A program made the position numbers and the translations under genes. Positions 18,022-26,645 of a DNA stretch of 64,000 nucleotides are shown here, one piece after another (position 1 is the first letter of the stretch; every line of letters begins with the position of its first letter). The DNA lies in contig NZ_FUXB01000005.1 of assembly GCF_900167345.1 (NCBI RefSeq), positions 186,001-250,000 on the forward strand, in the 5' to 3' direction. The stretch is from Vibrio cincinnatiensis DSM 19608 (GTDB lineage Bacteria > Pseudomonadota > Gammaproteobacteria > Enterobacterales > Vibrionaceae). The notes under the pieces are model-generated. The model saw nothing but the letters and a program-made list of their open reading frames with translations. It was not told the origin of the DNA and searched no databases.

Positions 18022-20706
18022 TTGTTTACCATATTTGTTGTGATTATTGCCTTGTTCGCGTTATTTCATGGATTTAAAGCTACGAGTCGAATATCCGTAT
18101 TAGAGCGTAAACTTTCCTTGCTTGAACGTGAATTACAGACGTTGCGTAGTCTGTTTTTTCATAATGCTGAACAAGCGAGTTCTTGTAGTATGACCGAGGA
18201 AGTGAGGAATTCTGCTTCAACGCTCTCTTTAACCCAAATAACGTCTGATCCCTCTCCCCAAAATAGTTTCTCCAACTATGACTCGGCAACGGATTTGAGC
18301 TCCACAACCGTGGCATCAGTCAGTGCTACTGTCAATGAGGCTCACCTCTCTAGTTTCTCTATCTCTGATGAGCATGTGTTAGAAAAACCGTTGAAAAACT
18401 TAATCACTAATATTAAAGAGAATTGGTTAGTCTGGGTTGGTGCTCTTGCTATGTTGGTGGGGAGCGGTTACCTGATGCAAGTTATTGGTAGCCAAATTAA
18501 GTTTTCGCCGCTAATGAGAGTGATGTTGGCGTTGGCTCTCTCTTTGGCTGTTGTTTTTGTTGGCGAATGGCTTCATCGTCAAGAGCAAAAAACACCAGAG
18601 CGAGCAATACGTTCTAAAGGGTTTACCTATGTTCCAGCATCCATCACTGGTGCTGGATTAATGGGGATCTACTGTACGGTTATTTTTGCTTTTATTGTCT
18701 ACCAAATGTTGAGCCCGACGCTTTCTTTATGGATTCTTGCGGGGGTGGCTATGGCGGGGTTCGCTTTATCTCGACGTCAGGGGCCATTAATGGCGGTGCT
18801 TGGATTAATAGGGGGCTATTCTGCACCGCTGTGGATCAGTAGTGGCGAACCTAATTATTATCTACTTGCGGGTTACATTACATTGATTTCGATCTCTGCA
18901 ACCTTGTTAATGCAACTTATGCGTCAGTCGTGGCTTTCTCCAAGTATTACCCTACCTCATATGGTATGGATGACGATAATGATAGAGAGCATCCCTGAGG
19001 ATAGGCTCTTTTCATGGCTTCTCCTTTATCTTTCCTTTACCCTCTATCTTATTTTTCTTGTACCAAGAATGGGTTGGCGACTGATACCCCGTTATCGTCA
19101 TTGTCAAAAGTGGTGGAGCCACTCTCCTGTGGTTATCTCAATCATTATGGTGCTGATGTTGCTGTTATCTATCACGAACATACCCGATATGCTCCCATTA
19201 CAGTTCATCTACTTCAACTTGTTAGTGATAGCAATGGTTTGGTTGCCTGCCTTACGAAAAACATGGTCATTAAGAATTTTTTTACCCACGATACTGACTG
19301 GAACCGTCGCTGTTTTTATTATTGCTATTGTGAGTGATGCAGGTGCTTCTTCACCGTGGCGGTCGATCATTTGGTTAGCATTAGCGATGAGCATCATATT
19401 GATTGGAATGAGGGTCTTTTGTCAGGCATTGAGTGATCGCTCTCCATTTAATATTCGATTATTGCTTGTGTTAGTGCCGGCTATTTCTCTAAGTACTTTG
19501 GTTTATTTGCATTGGTTTATTCCCCAGTATGCCTTGTTATGGAGCTGTTTTACTCTGGGAATTTCGGGGAGTTATTTTCTCCTTGCTCGCCGTTTTCACT
19601 CTTTGGCTTCTCATTGCTCGGCGGTGGTTCATGGAATTGTTGCGGGTTGTTTATTTGTTTGGTTAAGCAATACTTGGTTAACGATAGCGATGGCTGTTCA
19701 GGTTTTTATCATGACGGTACAGATCCAGACAGTCCGCTTTCCTCCAGCGAATTGGGCTGTAAAAGTAGCGATGGGGCTATTGGTCATCCGTTTGACTCTC
19801 TTACCATTTATTTCCGCTTGGCAACCGGTGGAAAGTGGCCATTGGCTTTGGGGAGCGGTTAGTTACTTACCAGCTCTCTTTATTTTGAGCTATGCCCGTA
19901 TGCGTTTAAGAAAAGTGGATACAGCGCTCTCTTGTTGGTTTGAAGGCGCATGTTTACACGTTCTTCTTATGACGATTTTTACTCAAACGCATTATTGGCT
20001 GACAGGGCAATATGGTTATTTGAGTTATCTTGATTTTACATCGGCGATTATCTTTGCTAACCAAACGTTAGTGATGGGATTTATCTATAGCTACCGTAGC
20101 CAATTTGCACAGAGCCTCACGCTCGTTTACCAAGTCTATAGCTATATGTTATGGGGCATTTTCTTTGGATTGGTGCTCTTGCTCAATACGATTGAGTCAC
20201 CTCTTTGGGGGGAGAGAGTCTCTGCTCAGGCTATTCCTATTTTTAACATGTTAACGTTAGGCTGGTTGTTGCCTGCATGTATTTTGATGTCGGCTATCGT
20301 CAAAGGTTGGCCTATTTTACGTATACCTCGTCAGTGGGTTGTGATTACCAGTGCGACACTTGCGGCTCTCTGGTTAGGAATGTCTATTCGCCAATTCTGG
20401 CAAGCGAGCTCTATGACGTTATTTCAACCAACCAGTATGGCTGAGTTATTCAGCTATTCGATAGCCGGTTTTGTCGTTGGTGGTGGACTAACTTGGCGTG
20501 GTGCCATTTATCAGGTTCCTGCTTTACAGCGGATAGGCATGGCGATATTAGCAGGGGCTGCACTAAAAGTGTTTTTATGGGATGTTAGCTCTCTCGATGG
20601 TTTTTGGCGTGCCGTGAGCTTTTTAGGGCTGGGGGGCTCTTTGATTGCTCTAGGTTGGTTATTTCAAAAGCTCAATCGTTTAACGGGGCAGATCTCAGAA
20701 TCTTAG
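18022..20706 (+). CDS. DUF2339 polytopic membrane protein
   Basis: 894 residues. One N-terminal membrane segment (FTIFVVIIALFALFHGF) is followed by a short coiled stretch (VLERKLSLLERELQTLRS), a Ser/Thr-rich linker to about residue 120, and then more than 20 closely spaced hydrophobic helices to the end. This is the layout of the DUF2339 predicted membrane protein family, whose function is not established. The TTG start at 18022 follows GGGAGAG. No in-frame ATG occurs until well past the first membrane segment. Monocistronic. Confidence 0.8.
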   Translation: MFTIFVVIIALFALFHGFKATSRISVLERKLSLLERELQTLRSLFFHNAEQASSCSMTEEVRNSASTLSLTQITSDPSPQNSFSNYDSATDLSSTTVASVSATVNEAHLSSFSISDEHVLEKPLKNLITNIKENWLVWVGALAMLVGSGYLMQVIGSQIKFSPLMRVMLALALSLAVVFVGEWLHRQEQKTPERAIRSKGFTYVPASITGAGLMGIYCTVIFAFIVYQMLSPTLSLWILAGVAMAGFALSRRQGPLMAVLGLIGGYSAPLWISSGEPNYYLLAGYITLISISATLLMQLMRQSWLSPSITLPHMVWMTIMIESIPEDRLFSWLLLYLSFTLYLIFLVPRMGWRLIPRYRHCQKWWSHSPVVISIIMVLMLLLSITNIPDMLPLQFIYFNLLVIAMVWLPALRKTWSLRIFLPTILTGTVAVFIIAIVSDAGASSPWRSIIWLALAMSIILIGMRVFCQALSDRSPFNIRLLLVLVPAISLSTLVYLHWFIPQYALLWSCFTLGISGSYFLLARRFHSLASHCSAVVHGIVAGCLFVWLSNTWLTIAMAVQVFIMTVQIQTVRFPPANWAVKVAMGLLVIRLTLLPFISAWQPVESGHWLWGAVSYLPALFILSYARMRLRKVDTALSCWFEGACLHVLLMTIFTQTHYWLTGQYGYLSYLDFTSAIIFANQTLVMGFIYSYRSQFAQSLTLVYQVYSYMLWGIFFGLVLLLNTIESPLWGERVSAQAIPIFNMLTLGWLLPACILMSAIVKGWPILRIPRQWVVITSATLAALWLGMSIRQFWQASSMTLFQPTSMAELFSYSIAGFVVGGGLTWRGAIYQVPALQRIGMAILAGAALKVFLWDVSSLDGFWRAVSFLGLGGSLIALGWLFQKLNRLTGQISES

Positions 20707-20845
20707 AAAATTCTTTTGCTGAGTTATCATCAATATGGAGAACTGCCTCGCATTGAGTGAAATATTCTTCGTCCATTGATTAATCACGATATTTTTATCT
20801 CTATGATCAGTAGTGATGATTTTTTGTGATGTCAAGGACGTGAAT

Positions 20846-22297
20846 ATGTTTAAAAGAAAAGTTGCTGCGTGGTTGGTCGGGATGGCGTATGTATTCCCTG
20901 CTTTCTCTTCGATGAATATCCAACCCGATCCTCAAGTTGTTAACGGTTATCTTCTTTCTCGGGCAGACTTACAAGCGGTAGAGAAAGCGAAAACAGCGAA
21001 CCCGATGTATGAGATTTGGGCTCAAGCTTTGAGAACGACATCTAACCTCATTGTTGAAGCGATTGAACCGGGATTGGCGACGAATCCGGATAACGTCAAA
21101 CGGGTTGAGCGGGTTTTCCCTGAACATGAATGGGATTTTCTCACTCATATGGCGGCACCTGAATACACCTATACCCGATTTTTACGAGCCATAGGGAAGT
21201 TTCCTGCTTTTTGTGGTGACTATAGTGATGGGCGAGATGCCGATGCGATTTGTAAAAAATCGATTGTGACCGCCTTTGCGCATTTTGCCCAAGAAACGGG
21301 AGGGCATATTGCCAAAGAGAACCTTTCCGATAATCCACTTGGGCTTGAAGAGTGGCAACAAGCGCTGGTACATGTGCGAGAAATGGGCTGGTCAGAAGGC
21401 CAATTAGGTTACCTCTCTGGGTGTGGACAAAATGACTGGCAAAATCGGAAATGGCCTTGTGGTGATGGACAAGGTTATTTTGGACGGGGCGCAAAACAGC
21501 TTTCATATCACTTTAATTATGGTGCTTTCTCTGAGGTTATGTTTGAGGGGGATGCAACAATGTTACTCAATAACCCCGGGCTGGTTGCCGATTCATGGCT
21601 CAATTTGGCTTCTGCCATTTGGTTTTTTTTGACACCACAAGCGCCTAAGCCTGCGATGTTACATGTTATTGATAGAACTTGGGTTCCCTCACAGCGGGAA
21701 CAGGATGCGGGCATCGGTTATGGGTTTGGGACCACCATTAATGTCATTAATGGTGGAATCGAATGTGGTGAGCAGAACAAAGAGAAAGGTCAGCCTGTGA
21801 ACCGTATTCGCTATTGGGAAGGCCTGGCTGAACATTATCAAATTCCGATTGAAGCGGATGAGCAAAACACCTGTTGGCAACAAACGCCTTATGGCAGTTT
21901 GAACCTCAATGGGGCGACCGACGTTTTGTATACCAACTGGGATGGTAACTGGCGTTATTACCCAGATCGCCCAGGAGGCTATTCATTTGAATGTAACTTA
22001 GTGGGATTTCAGACGGCTTATTCTGCTTTAGTGGAAGGAGATTACGAAAGGTGTGTCACGAATTTATACCAGTCGCACGCAAGTTGGCCTAAGGTTCGTG
22101 TGGTTGATGAATTAACACCAACAGAGCCTGAGTTGCCTGGTGAACCACCGATCGATGGCGTAGAAGTTTGGGATATGAGCAAAGTATATTATGGTGGCGA
22201 TCAAGTCACTTATCAGGGTGTTCTTTATCAGGCTAAGTGGTGGTCTCAGGGTAACCTTCCTACTCAAGGCGATCCTTGGTTTTTAATTACCCCTTAA
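20846..22297 (+). CDS. Secreted GH19 chitinase with chitin-binding domain
   Basis: 483 residues. The signal peptide (MFKRKVAAWLVGMAYVFPAFS) is followed by a GH19 catalytic domain, with the acid/base Glu in AHFAQETGGH and the family stretch YFGRGAKQLSYHFNYGAFS plus GFGTTINVINGG. A Pro/Glu linker (TPTEPELPGEPP) leads to a C-terminal CBM5/12-type module (VWDMSKVYYGGDQVTYQGVLYQAKWWS). Start at ATG 20846 because AAGGACG precedes it and the signal peptide follows; an ATG 33 bases upstream lacks both. Degrades chitin outside the cell. Confidence 0.9.
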   Translation: MFKRKVAAWLVGMAYVFPAFSSMNIQPDPQVVNGYLLSRADLQAVEKAKTANPMYEIWAQALRTTSNLIVEAIEPGLATNPDNVKRVERVFPEHEWDFLTHMAAPEYTYTRFLRAIGKFPAFCGDYSDGRDADAICKKSIVTAFAHFAQETGGHIAKENLSDNPLGLEEWQQALVHVREMGWSEGQLGYLSGCGQNDWQNRKWPCGDGQGYFGRGAKQLSYHFNYGAFSEVMFEGDATMLLNNPGLVADSWLNLASAIWFFLTPQAPKPAMLHVIDRTWVPSQREQDAGIGYGFGTTINVINGGIECGEQNKEKGQPVNRIRYWEGLAEHYQIPIEADEQNTCWQQTPYGSLNLNGATDVLYTNWDGNWRYYPDRPGGYSFECNLVGFQTAYSALVEGDYERCVTNLYQSHASWPKVRVVDELTPTEPELPGEPPIDGVEVWDMSKVYYGGDQVTYQGVLYQAKWWSQGNLPTQGDPWFLITP

Positions 22298-22314
22298 ACA
22301 ATCCATTTACTTCA

Positions 22315-22359
22315 TTCGCCTTATTTATCCTTTCGTTATGGATAGGGGGATAAGGCGAA
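22315..22359 (+). terminator. Hairpin after the chitinase gene
   Basis: Ten-base perfect arms TTCGCCTTAT (22315-22324) and ATAAGGCGAA (22350-22359) 17 bases past the chitinase stop, with further pairing inside the loop. The following T run is broken (TCATTTCCTGTTTT), so efficiency is uncertain. Confidence 0.55.
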
Positions 22360-22506
22360 ATCATTTCCTGTTTTCTTCCCTGTTATCACCCATTATATTT
22401 TTATCATTTTTGGAAAATAAGTTTTCATAAATGACTTTTCCTTTTTCACTATTTGTTCAATAGAATCCGCGCGTATTTTTATTAACATATTTTTAAGGTA
22501 ATTTGA

Positions 22507-23103
22507 ATGTCTAATCAATTAGCCAATCCTGCACCGCTCGGTTTGATGGGGTTTGGTATGACGACAATTCTGCTTAACATTCATAATGCAGGATTTTTTC
22601 CGATCGATTCAATGATTCTCGCTATGGGGATTTTTTACGGTGGTCTTAGCCAAGTCATCGTTGGCATCATGTGTTTTAAACGTGGTGATACTTTTGGTAC
22701 AACGGCATTTACCTCTTATGGTTTATTCTGGTTAACCTTAGTTGGTTTGATCGTGATGCCATACATGGGGTTACCCGCTAGCCCTACCAACTTTATGGGA
22801 TGGTATTTGGCATTATGGGGTATCTTTACTGGCTTTATGTTCATTGGTTCACTTTGTTATCCTGTAGCAAAACAAGTGGTCTTTGGTTCTTTAACGATTC
22901 TTTTCGCTTTATTGGCTATCCGTGATTTCACTGGCAGTGAATTTATTGGCATGATTGCAGGTTTTGAAGGGATTTTCTGTGGTGCAAGTGCGATCTATTT
23001 CGCAATGGCACAGGTCCTTAACAATGAATATGGCCGTACGGTTTTACCTATCGGTGAGAAGAAGAAAGTGGTTGCGCCCATGGCTCAAGAAATTACCGCT
23101 TAA
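22507..23103 (+). CDS. satP: Acetate uptake transporter SatP (YaaH family)
   Basis: 198-residue inner-membrane protein of the GPR1/FUN34/YaaH (AceTr) family: the signature [14 protein letters not shown] at residues 7-20, then six membrane helices. Members form channels for acetate and succinate. E. coli SatP is 188 residues. It stands alone, ending in a strong hairpin shared with the convergent alanine symporter gene. Confidence 0.92.
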   Translation: MSNQLANPAPLGLMGFGMTTILLNIHNAGFFPIDSMILAMGIFYGGLSQVIVGIMCFKRGDTFGTTAFTSYGLFWLTLVGLIVMPYMGLPASPTNFMGWYLALWGIFTGFMFIGSLCYPVAKQVVFGSLTILFALLAIRDFTGSEFIGMIAGFEGIFCGASAIYFAMAQVLNNEYGRTVLPIGEKKKVVAPMAQEITA

Positions 23104-23120
23104 CTGAACTGATTTTTTCT

Positions 23121-23156
23121 AAAAAAGCTGGCATTAGATATAATGCCAGCTTTTTT
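23121..23156. terminator. Bidirectional terminator between satP and the alanine symporter
   Basis: Sixteen-base perfect inverted repeat AAAAAAGCTGGCATTA (23121-23136) / TAATGCCAGCTTTTTT (23141-23156) with a GATA loop. The A run on one side and T run on the other provide a U tail in both directions, fitting the two convergent genes. Confidence 0.93.
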
Positions 23157-23207
23157 TATAGTCAGAATCTAAACTCGACTATACAAGGGAAAGGTAGGGG
23201 AAAGTAA

Positions 23208-24716
23208 TTAGTCTGTATTAGGTGTTTGGCCTGTTTTCCGTTTGTATCTTTCTTCCCAATAGGTGGCATTTTTTATACCTAGTTTTACCGGGTTAAATAG
23301 GTATTCTTTCACACCTTGTTTCTGCTGTTCTTCATAGTCTTTCAAAGCAATAATGGTCGGTTTTGATAAGAAGAAAATAATTAAAATTCCAATAATATTC
23401 AGCCAAGCCATCAAGCCAACACCCACATCACCTAACGCCCAAGCAAGGTTGGCAGTTTTGACCGTGCCATAGAAAACAACCGTGATGATGGCCAATTTAA
23501 GGACGAACATCAGCCCCTCAACTCTCAATGTTCGGCGAATATAGGCGACATTGGTTTCAGCAATATAGTAGTAGGCCAAAATGGTAGTGAAGGCGAAAAA
23601 GAACAGAGCAAATGCCACAAAAGTCTTCCCTATTCCAGGAAGTGCAGTTTCAATGGCAAACTGAGTAAATTCAGGGCTATTGGCGGCGACTTCGATGGGG
23701 AGATTTTGCACCAGCATCATACCATCGGCACCATGAACGTTATAGGCACCGGTGATTAAGATCATAAATGCGGTGGCGGAACAGACGAGCAAGGTATCGA
23801 TATAGATAGAGAATGATTGAACTAAACCTTGTTGCACGGGATGTTCAACATTCGCCGCTGCTGCTGCATGAGGGCCTGAACCTTGCCCTGCTTCATTAGA
23901 ATAAACGCCCCGTTTAACCCCCCAGCCAATAGCCGCACCGACCCCTGCCATTGGCGTGAAAGCATCAGACAAGATCATCATAAAGATGCGTGGGACTTCA
24001 CCAATGTTGAGCAGGATAATGACAAAGGCAATGATGATATAAGCGAGAGCCATAAAAGGGACGACGACTTGAGTAAAGTGTGCGATACGTTTCACACCGC
24101 CGAAGATAATAAAGGCAAGCATAATCGTAATGATCGTTCCGGTGAGTACTTTAGCAAAGCTAAAAGTCCCCATCGCTGTCTCAATCATAGGTCCTGAACC
24201 AAATGCCGCCTCTACAGCATTTCCGATACTGTTAGACTGAACACCGGGTAGCAATAAACCGCAGGCAAAAATGGTCGATATAGCAAATAGCCAAGCGTAC
24301 CATTTTTGTCCCATGGCTTTTTCTATGTAATAAGCTGGGCCACCACGAAATTCACCTTCATCTTCTTCTTTATAGATCTGTGCTAACGTAGATTCAGCAT
24401 AAGCGGTGGCTGCGCCGAAAAAAGCCACCATCCACATCCAAAAGACGGCACCAGGGCCACCAAAACCGATGGCCGCTGCCACCCCAGCGATATTACCAGT
24501 TCCGACTCGTCCTGATAATGAAACGGCAAGCGCTTGGAAGGAGGAGATCCCCTTGGATGAGCTTTTTCCAGAAAGCAGAAGCCGCCACATTTCAAAGAAG
24601 TGGCGAACTTGTACAAAGCGTGTCAGTACGGAATAGAATAAACCCGCACCAAGGCATAAATACACCAAGGCCGGGCTCCAAATTATGTCATTAATAAAAT
24701 CAACAAATGACTGCAT
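23208..24716 (-). CDS. Alanine/glycine:cation symporter (AlsT/AgcS family)
   Basis: 502-residue sodium-coupled amino-acid symporter of the AGCS family, about 10-11 membrane helices. Family motifs: SSFQALAVSLSGRVGTGNIAGVAAAIGFGGPGAVFWMW near residue 60, AIGWGVKRGVYSNEAGQGSGPHAAAAA in the middle, and the C-terminal YLFNPVKLGIKNATYWEERY. ATG at 24716. Divergent from the DOPA-dioxygenase-like gene across a 240-base gap that carries a CRP-like site. Confidence 0.92.
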   Translation of the reverse strand: MQSFVDFINDIIWSPALVYLCLGAGLFYSVLTRFVQVRHFFEMWRLLLSGKSSSKGISSFQALAVSLSGRVGTGNIAGVAAAIGFGGPGAVFWMWMVAFFGAATAYAESTLAQIYKEEDEGEFRGGPAYYIEKAMGQKWYAWLFAISTIFACGLLLPGVQSNSIGNAVEAAFGSGPMIETAMGTFSFAKVLTGTIITIMLAFIIFGGVKRIAHFTQVVVPFMALAYIIIAFVIILLNIGEVPRIFMMILSDAFTPMAGVGAAIGWGVKRGVYSNEAGQGSGPHAAAAANVEHPVQQGLVQSFSIYIDTLLVCSATAFMILITGAYNVHGADGMMLVQNLPIEVAANSPEFTQFAIETALPGIGKTFVAFALFFFAFTTILAYYYIAETNVAYIRRTLRVEGLMFVLKLAIITVVFYGTVKTANLAWALGDVGVGLMAWLNIIGILIIFFLSKPTIIALKDYEEQQKQGVKEYLFNPVKLGIKNATYWEERYKRKTGQTPNTD

Positions 24717-24817
24717 AGAGGTATCCCTGTTAATGAATTGTTGTGTTTGTTTGCTTGGATATATTAGGTTGTTTGTAAAATTAATGTTAATTTATTCATT
24801 TTTTTTATGTATTGGAG

Positions 24818-24833
24818 TGTGATGTTCGACACA
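24818..24833. promoter_or_regulatory. CRP-like site
   Basis: TGTGATGTTCGACACA: the left half-site TGTGA is perfect and the right ACACA has 4/5 of TCACA, with six-base spacing. It lies in the divergent gap, about 100 bases upstream of the symporter start. Plausible cAMP-CRP control of alanine uptake; unproven. Confidence 0.42.
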
Positions 24834-24956
24834 AAAAGGCAGTGGGGCTGAGTTAATTACCGAGAGTTTATTCAAAAATTTCAATTAAGTTGAACAACCA
24901 TCGAGGATAGGAAGCGAGAAGGTGCGAGGTATAATTGACAAAACAGAGAGGAGAAT

Positions 24957-25283
24957 ATGATGTACCATGCCCATGTTTATTTTGATTTGTCCGAACAAAA
25001 TCAAGCGCAATCATTGCAGCAAAAAATTTTAGCGGAACAATCTGGACAGATCCTTCGCCTATTTTCATTGGTGCCACGGTTGGTTGGACCTCATCGTAAG
25101 CCAATGTTTGAAATTCATTTTTCCGAGCAGCAGTCCGATTTTATTGATTGGTTAGATAAAGCGCGTGGAGAGTTAAGTGTGTTGATCCATCCTGTTTCAG
25201 GAAACGATATTGATGATCATAGTGAGCCGCAAGTGCGCTGGTTGGGGGAGAAGTTAGGGGTGAATTTAGATAAGCTTCGTTAG
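24957..25283 (+). CDS. DOPA 4,5-dioxygenase family protein
   Basis: 108 residues. Ferredoxin-like ring-cleavage fold of the DOPA 4,5-dioxygenase family: YHAHVYFD at residues 3-10 (His ligands), RLVGPHRKPMFEIHF, and LIHPVSGNDIDDHSEPQVRWLG with further histidines. The bacterial role and true substrate are unknown. ATG 24957 (Met-Met) follows GAGAGGAGAAT. Stands alone. No terminator is evident behind it, and the 25284-25596 stretch holds no gene I can support. Confidence 0.8.
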   Translation: MMYHAHVYFDLSEQNQAQSLQQKILAEQSGQILRLFSLVPRLVGPHRKPMFEIHFSEQQSDFIDWLDKARGELSVLIHPVSGNDIDDHSEPQVRWLGEKLGVNLDKLR

Positions 25284-25596
25284 GAGAGATACAACAACGT
25301 TTTTCTCTGCTTATTCTGCTTATGTGTAGGGGAGGTTATGCTTTGTGTCAGGCTAGTGTAAAAATTAGCTTAAGCGCTCAATGTGTGATTGACTTTTTAA
25401 TCATCGAACCATACCATTTTGCTCGCTTAAGGCGGTAGGTTGCTTCGCTTGATTTTTCAACAGTGATAGAATTAGCACATCTACCGGTTCCCATTAATTT
25501 TTTCGAGGTACAATAGAAACCTATGGACTCGTCGAGTAGTCGAATATCACAGTATGGTCTTTTCGATGGTTCGAAAACACCAACGGTTTCTTGCTA

Positions 25597-25866
25597 GCCT
25601 GTCGCTAAATCCTCTTTAGCTGTTGTCAGGCGGTAAACACCCTTGGCAAAGCGAACTCTTTCCTTCCATCGTTAATTCCATACGTTAATACTTTGCGCAA
25701 TAAGGCAAACTTTGCCCGTGCGTAACCTATGACTGATGCTCACATGCTGTGAGCCGACATGTCGTGCTTTGAATTTTTTGTGCTAAACGTTTTTCGTTTA
25801 GTCATCGAATTTTTGGTTCTAAGCACCAGGTTTCTTTGTCCTGAGCCAAACTCAGGAGAGACAAAG
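25597..25866 (+). promoter_or_regulatory. Long structured 5' leader with sequestered ribosome site
   Basis: A series of perfect inverted repeats precedes the CBS gene: GCCTG/CAGGC (25597-25601, 25627-25631) enclosing GCTAAA/TTTAGC (25604-25620); GCGCA/TGCGT (25695-25699, 25719-25723) enclosing GGCA/TGCC; GCTCACA/TGTGAGC (25738-25754); palindrome CGACATGTCG (25755-25764); CTAAACG/CGTTTAG around TTTTT (25783-25801); and finally CTTTGTC/GACAAAG (25834-25840, 25860-25866) enclosing CTGAG/CTCAG. The last hairpin buries AGGAG (25854-25858). I see no match to the M-box. Looks like a cis-acting RNA, probably linked to magnesium given the neighbours. Confidence 0.6.
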
Positions 25867-26373
25867 ATGACAGTTTTTCGTTCACATTACACCGCTGAGG
25901 TAAACAAAGCCCGTACCCCAATACAAGGTGCAGTGTTAAGCCATGCTAAACGTGATTTTTTCTGTGTCAGCGACCAATTACAGGTGCATGAAGTGATCAC
26001 TATGCTCAAGGCGAGCCCACTGTTTTCTTCAACGGTACATGTGATTGCACTGATTAATAATCGCGCTGAATATCAAGGCTTAGTCGCTATTAGCCGATTA
26101 TTATGTGCAGATAAAACACAGTGTGTTACAGAACTGGTTCAAGGGAACAACCATTATGCCTTTGCTCTAAGTGAAGCTTATCCTGCTGCACTGCAACTTA
26201 GAAAGAGTCAATGGCCCGTACTGCCAATACTGGATAGTCGCCATCGAGTGGTTGGTGTATTAGAAGTGAATGCTGCTCGTACTATTATTCGTCATCAACT
26301 TGAGCTGAATAACCAAGACCTTGTTGAAACATCATCTGGCTGGACGCGTTTTATGCGTTTTTGGAAGCACTAA
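25867..26373 (+). CDS. CBS-pair protein, MgtE-like regulatory domain only
   Basis: 168 residues with a degenerate pair of CBS motifs: FCVSDQLQVHEVITMLKASPLF...VHVIALINNRAEYQGLVAISRLL, then WPVLPILDSRHRVVGVLEVNAAR. Resembles the CBS part of MgtE without the N domain or the channel. Start ATG 25867 has AGGAG at 25854-25858. An in-frame ATG at 25759 would add 36 mostly hydrophobic residues but lacks a ribosome site and runs through hairpins. Lies 272 bases before mgtE in the same orientation. May sense Mg2+ or nucleotides, or be a relic; function unproven. Confidence 0.6.
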   Translation: MTVFRSHYTAEVNKARTPIQGAVLSHAKRDFFCVSDQLQVHEVITMLKASPLFSSTVHVIALINNRAEYQGLVAISRLLCADKTQCVTELVQGNNHYAFALSEAYPAALQLRKSQWPVLPILDSRHRVVGVLEVNAARTIIRHQLELNNQDLVETSSGWTRFMRFWKH

Positions 26374-26385
26374 GGGGAGCGAATA

Positions 26386-26607
26386 ATGACTAGTGCTATC
26401 ATGACTCAAGAACGATCGGCTTTGCGTATGAGTCAGCATCAATCGGCTATGCTCTACTTTGTTGAACATCACTTTTTAGCCGATTGTGTCAAAGCTTTTT
26501 ACTGTGATTAACTGAGCAATCATTTATCGAACACTATGTATGCCAAGCGACTTGCTCAGTTCACTGAGAGTGTTATCGCTGTGCTAAAATCAAACATTTG
26601 CATGTAA
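26386..26607 (+). pseudogene. Decayed duplicate of the mgtE 5' end
   Basis: ATG 26386, behind an AAGGGGAG ribosome site, opens a 41-codon frame ending TAA at 26509-26511. It aligns without gaps to the start of the intact MgtE: 21 of 39 positions are identical, including IMTQ, FVE, H, and LADC..AF. The frame stays open for 31 more codons past the stop (to 26607) before another stop. This is a truncated tandem duplicate of mgtE. The good ribosome site leaves open that the short peptide is still made. Confidence 0.72.
26510..26568 (+). promoter_or_regulatory. Alternative hairpins upstream of mgtE
   Basis: AACTGAGCAA (26510-26519) pairs perfectly with TTGCTCAGTT (26552-26561). The same right arm can instead fold locally: CTCAG (26555-26559) with CTGAG (26564-26568) around TTCA. 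The two forms are mutually exclusive, and the long one begins in the stop codon of the decayed duplicate, 85 bases before mgtE. Could couple translation of the short frame to mgtE expression; inference only. Confidence 0.4.
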
Positions 26608-26645
26608 TTCATCTCGTGCACCTAGACAACGGAAAGAGTATTTAG

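Noticed and set aside
25284..25596. Search for an M-box (ykoK) magnesium riboswitch in the CBS/mgtE upstream region
   Set aside because: I found none of the conserved M-box core motifs by eye. Only generic palindromes such as GACT...AGTC near 25526-25541 are present in this part.
25759..25866. Upstream in-frame ATG extending the CBS protein by 36 residues
   Set aside because: No Shine-Dalgarno, runs through perfect inverted repeats, while ATG 25867 has AGGAG at good spacing. Kept only as an alternative.
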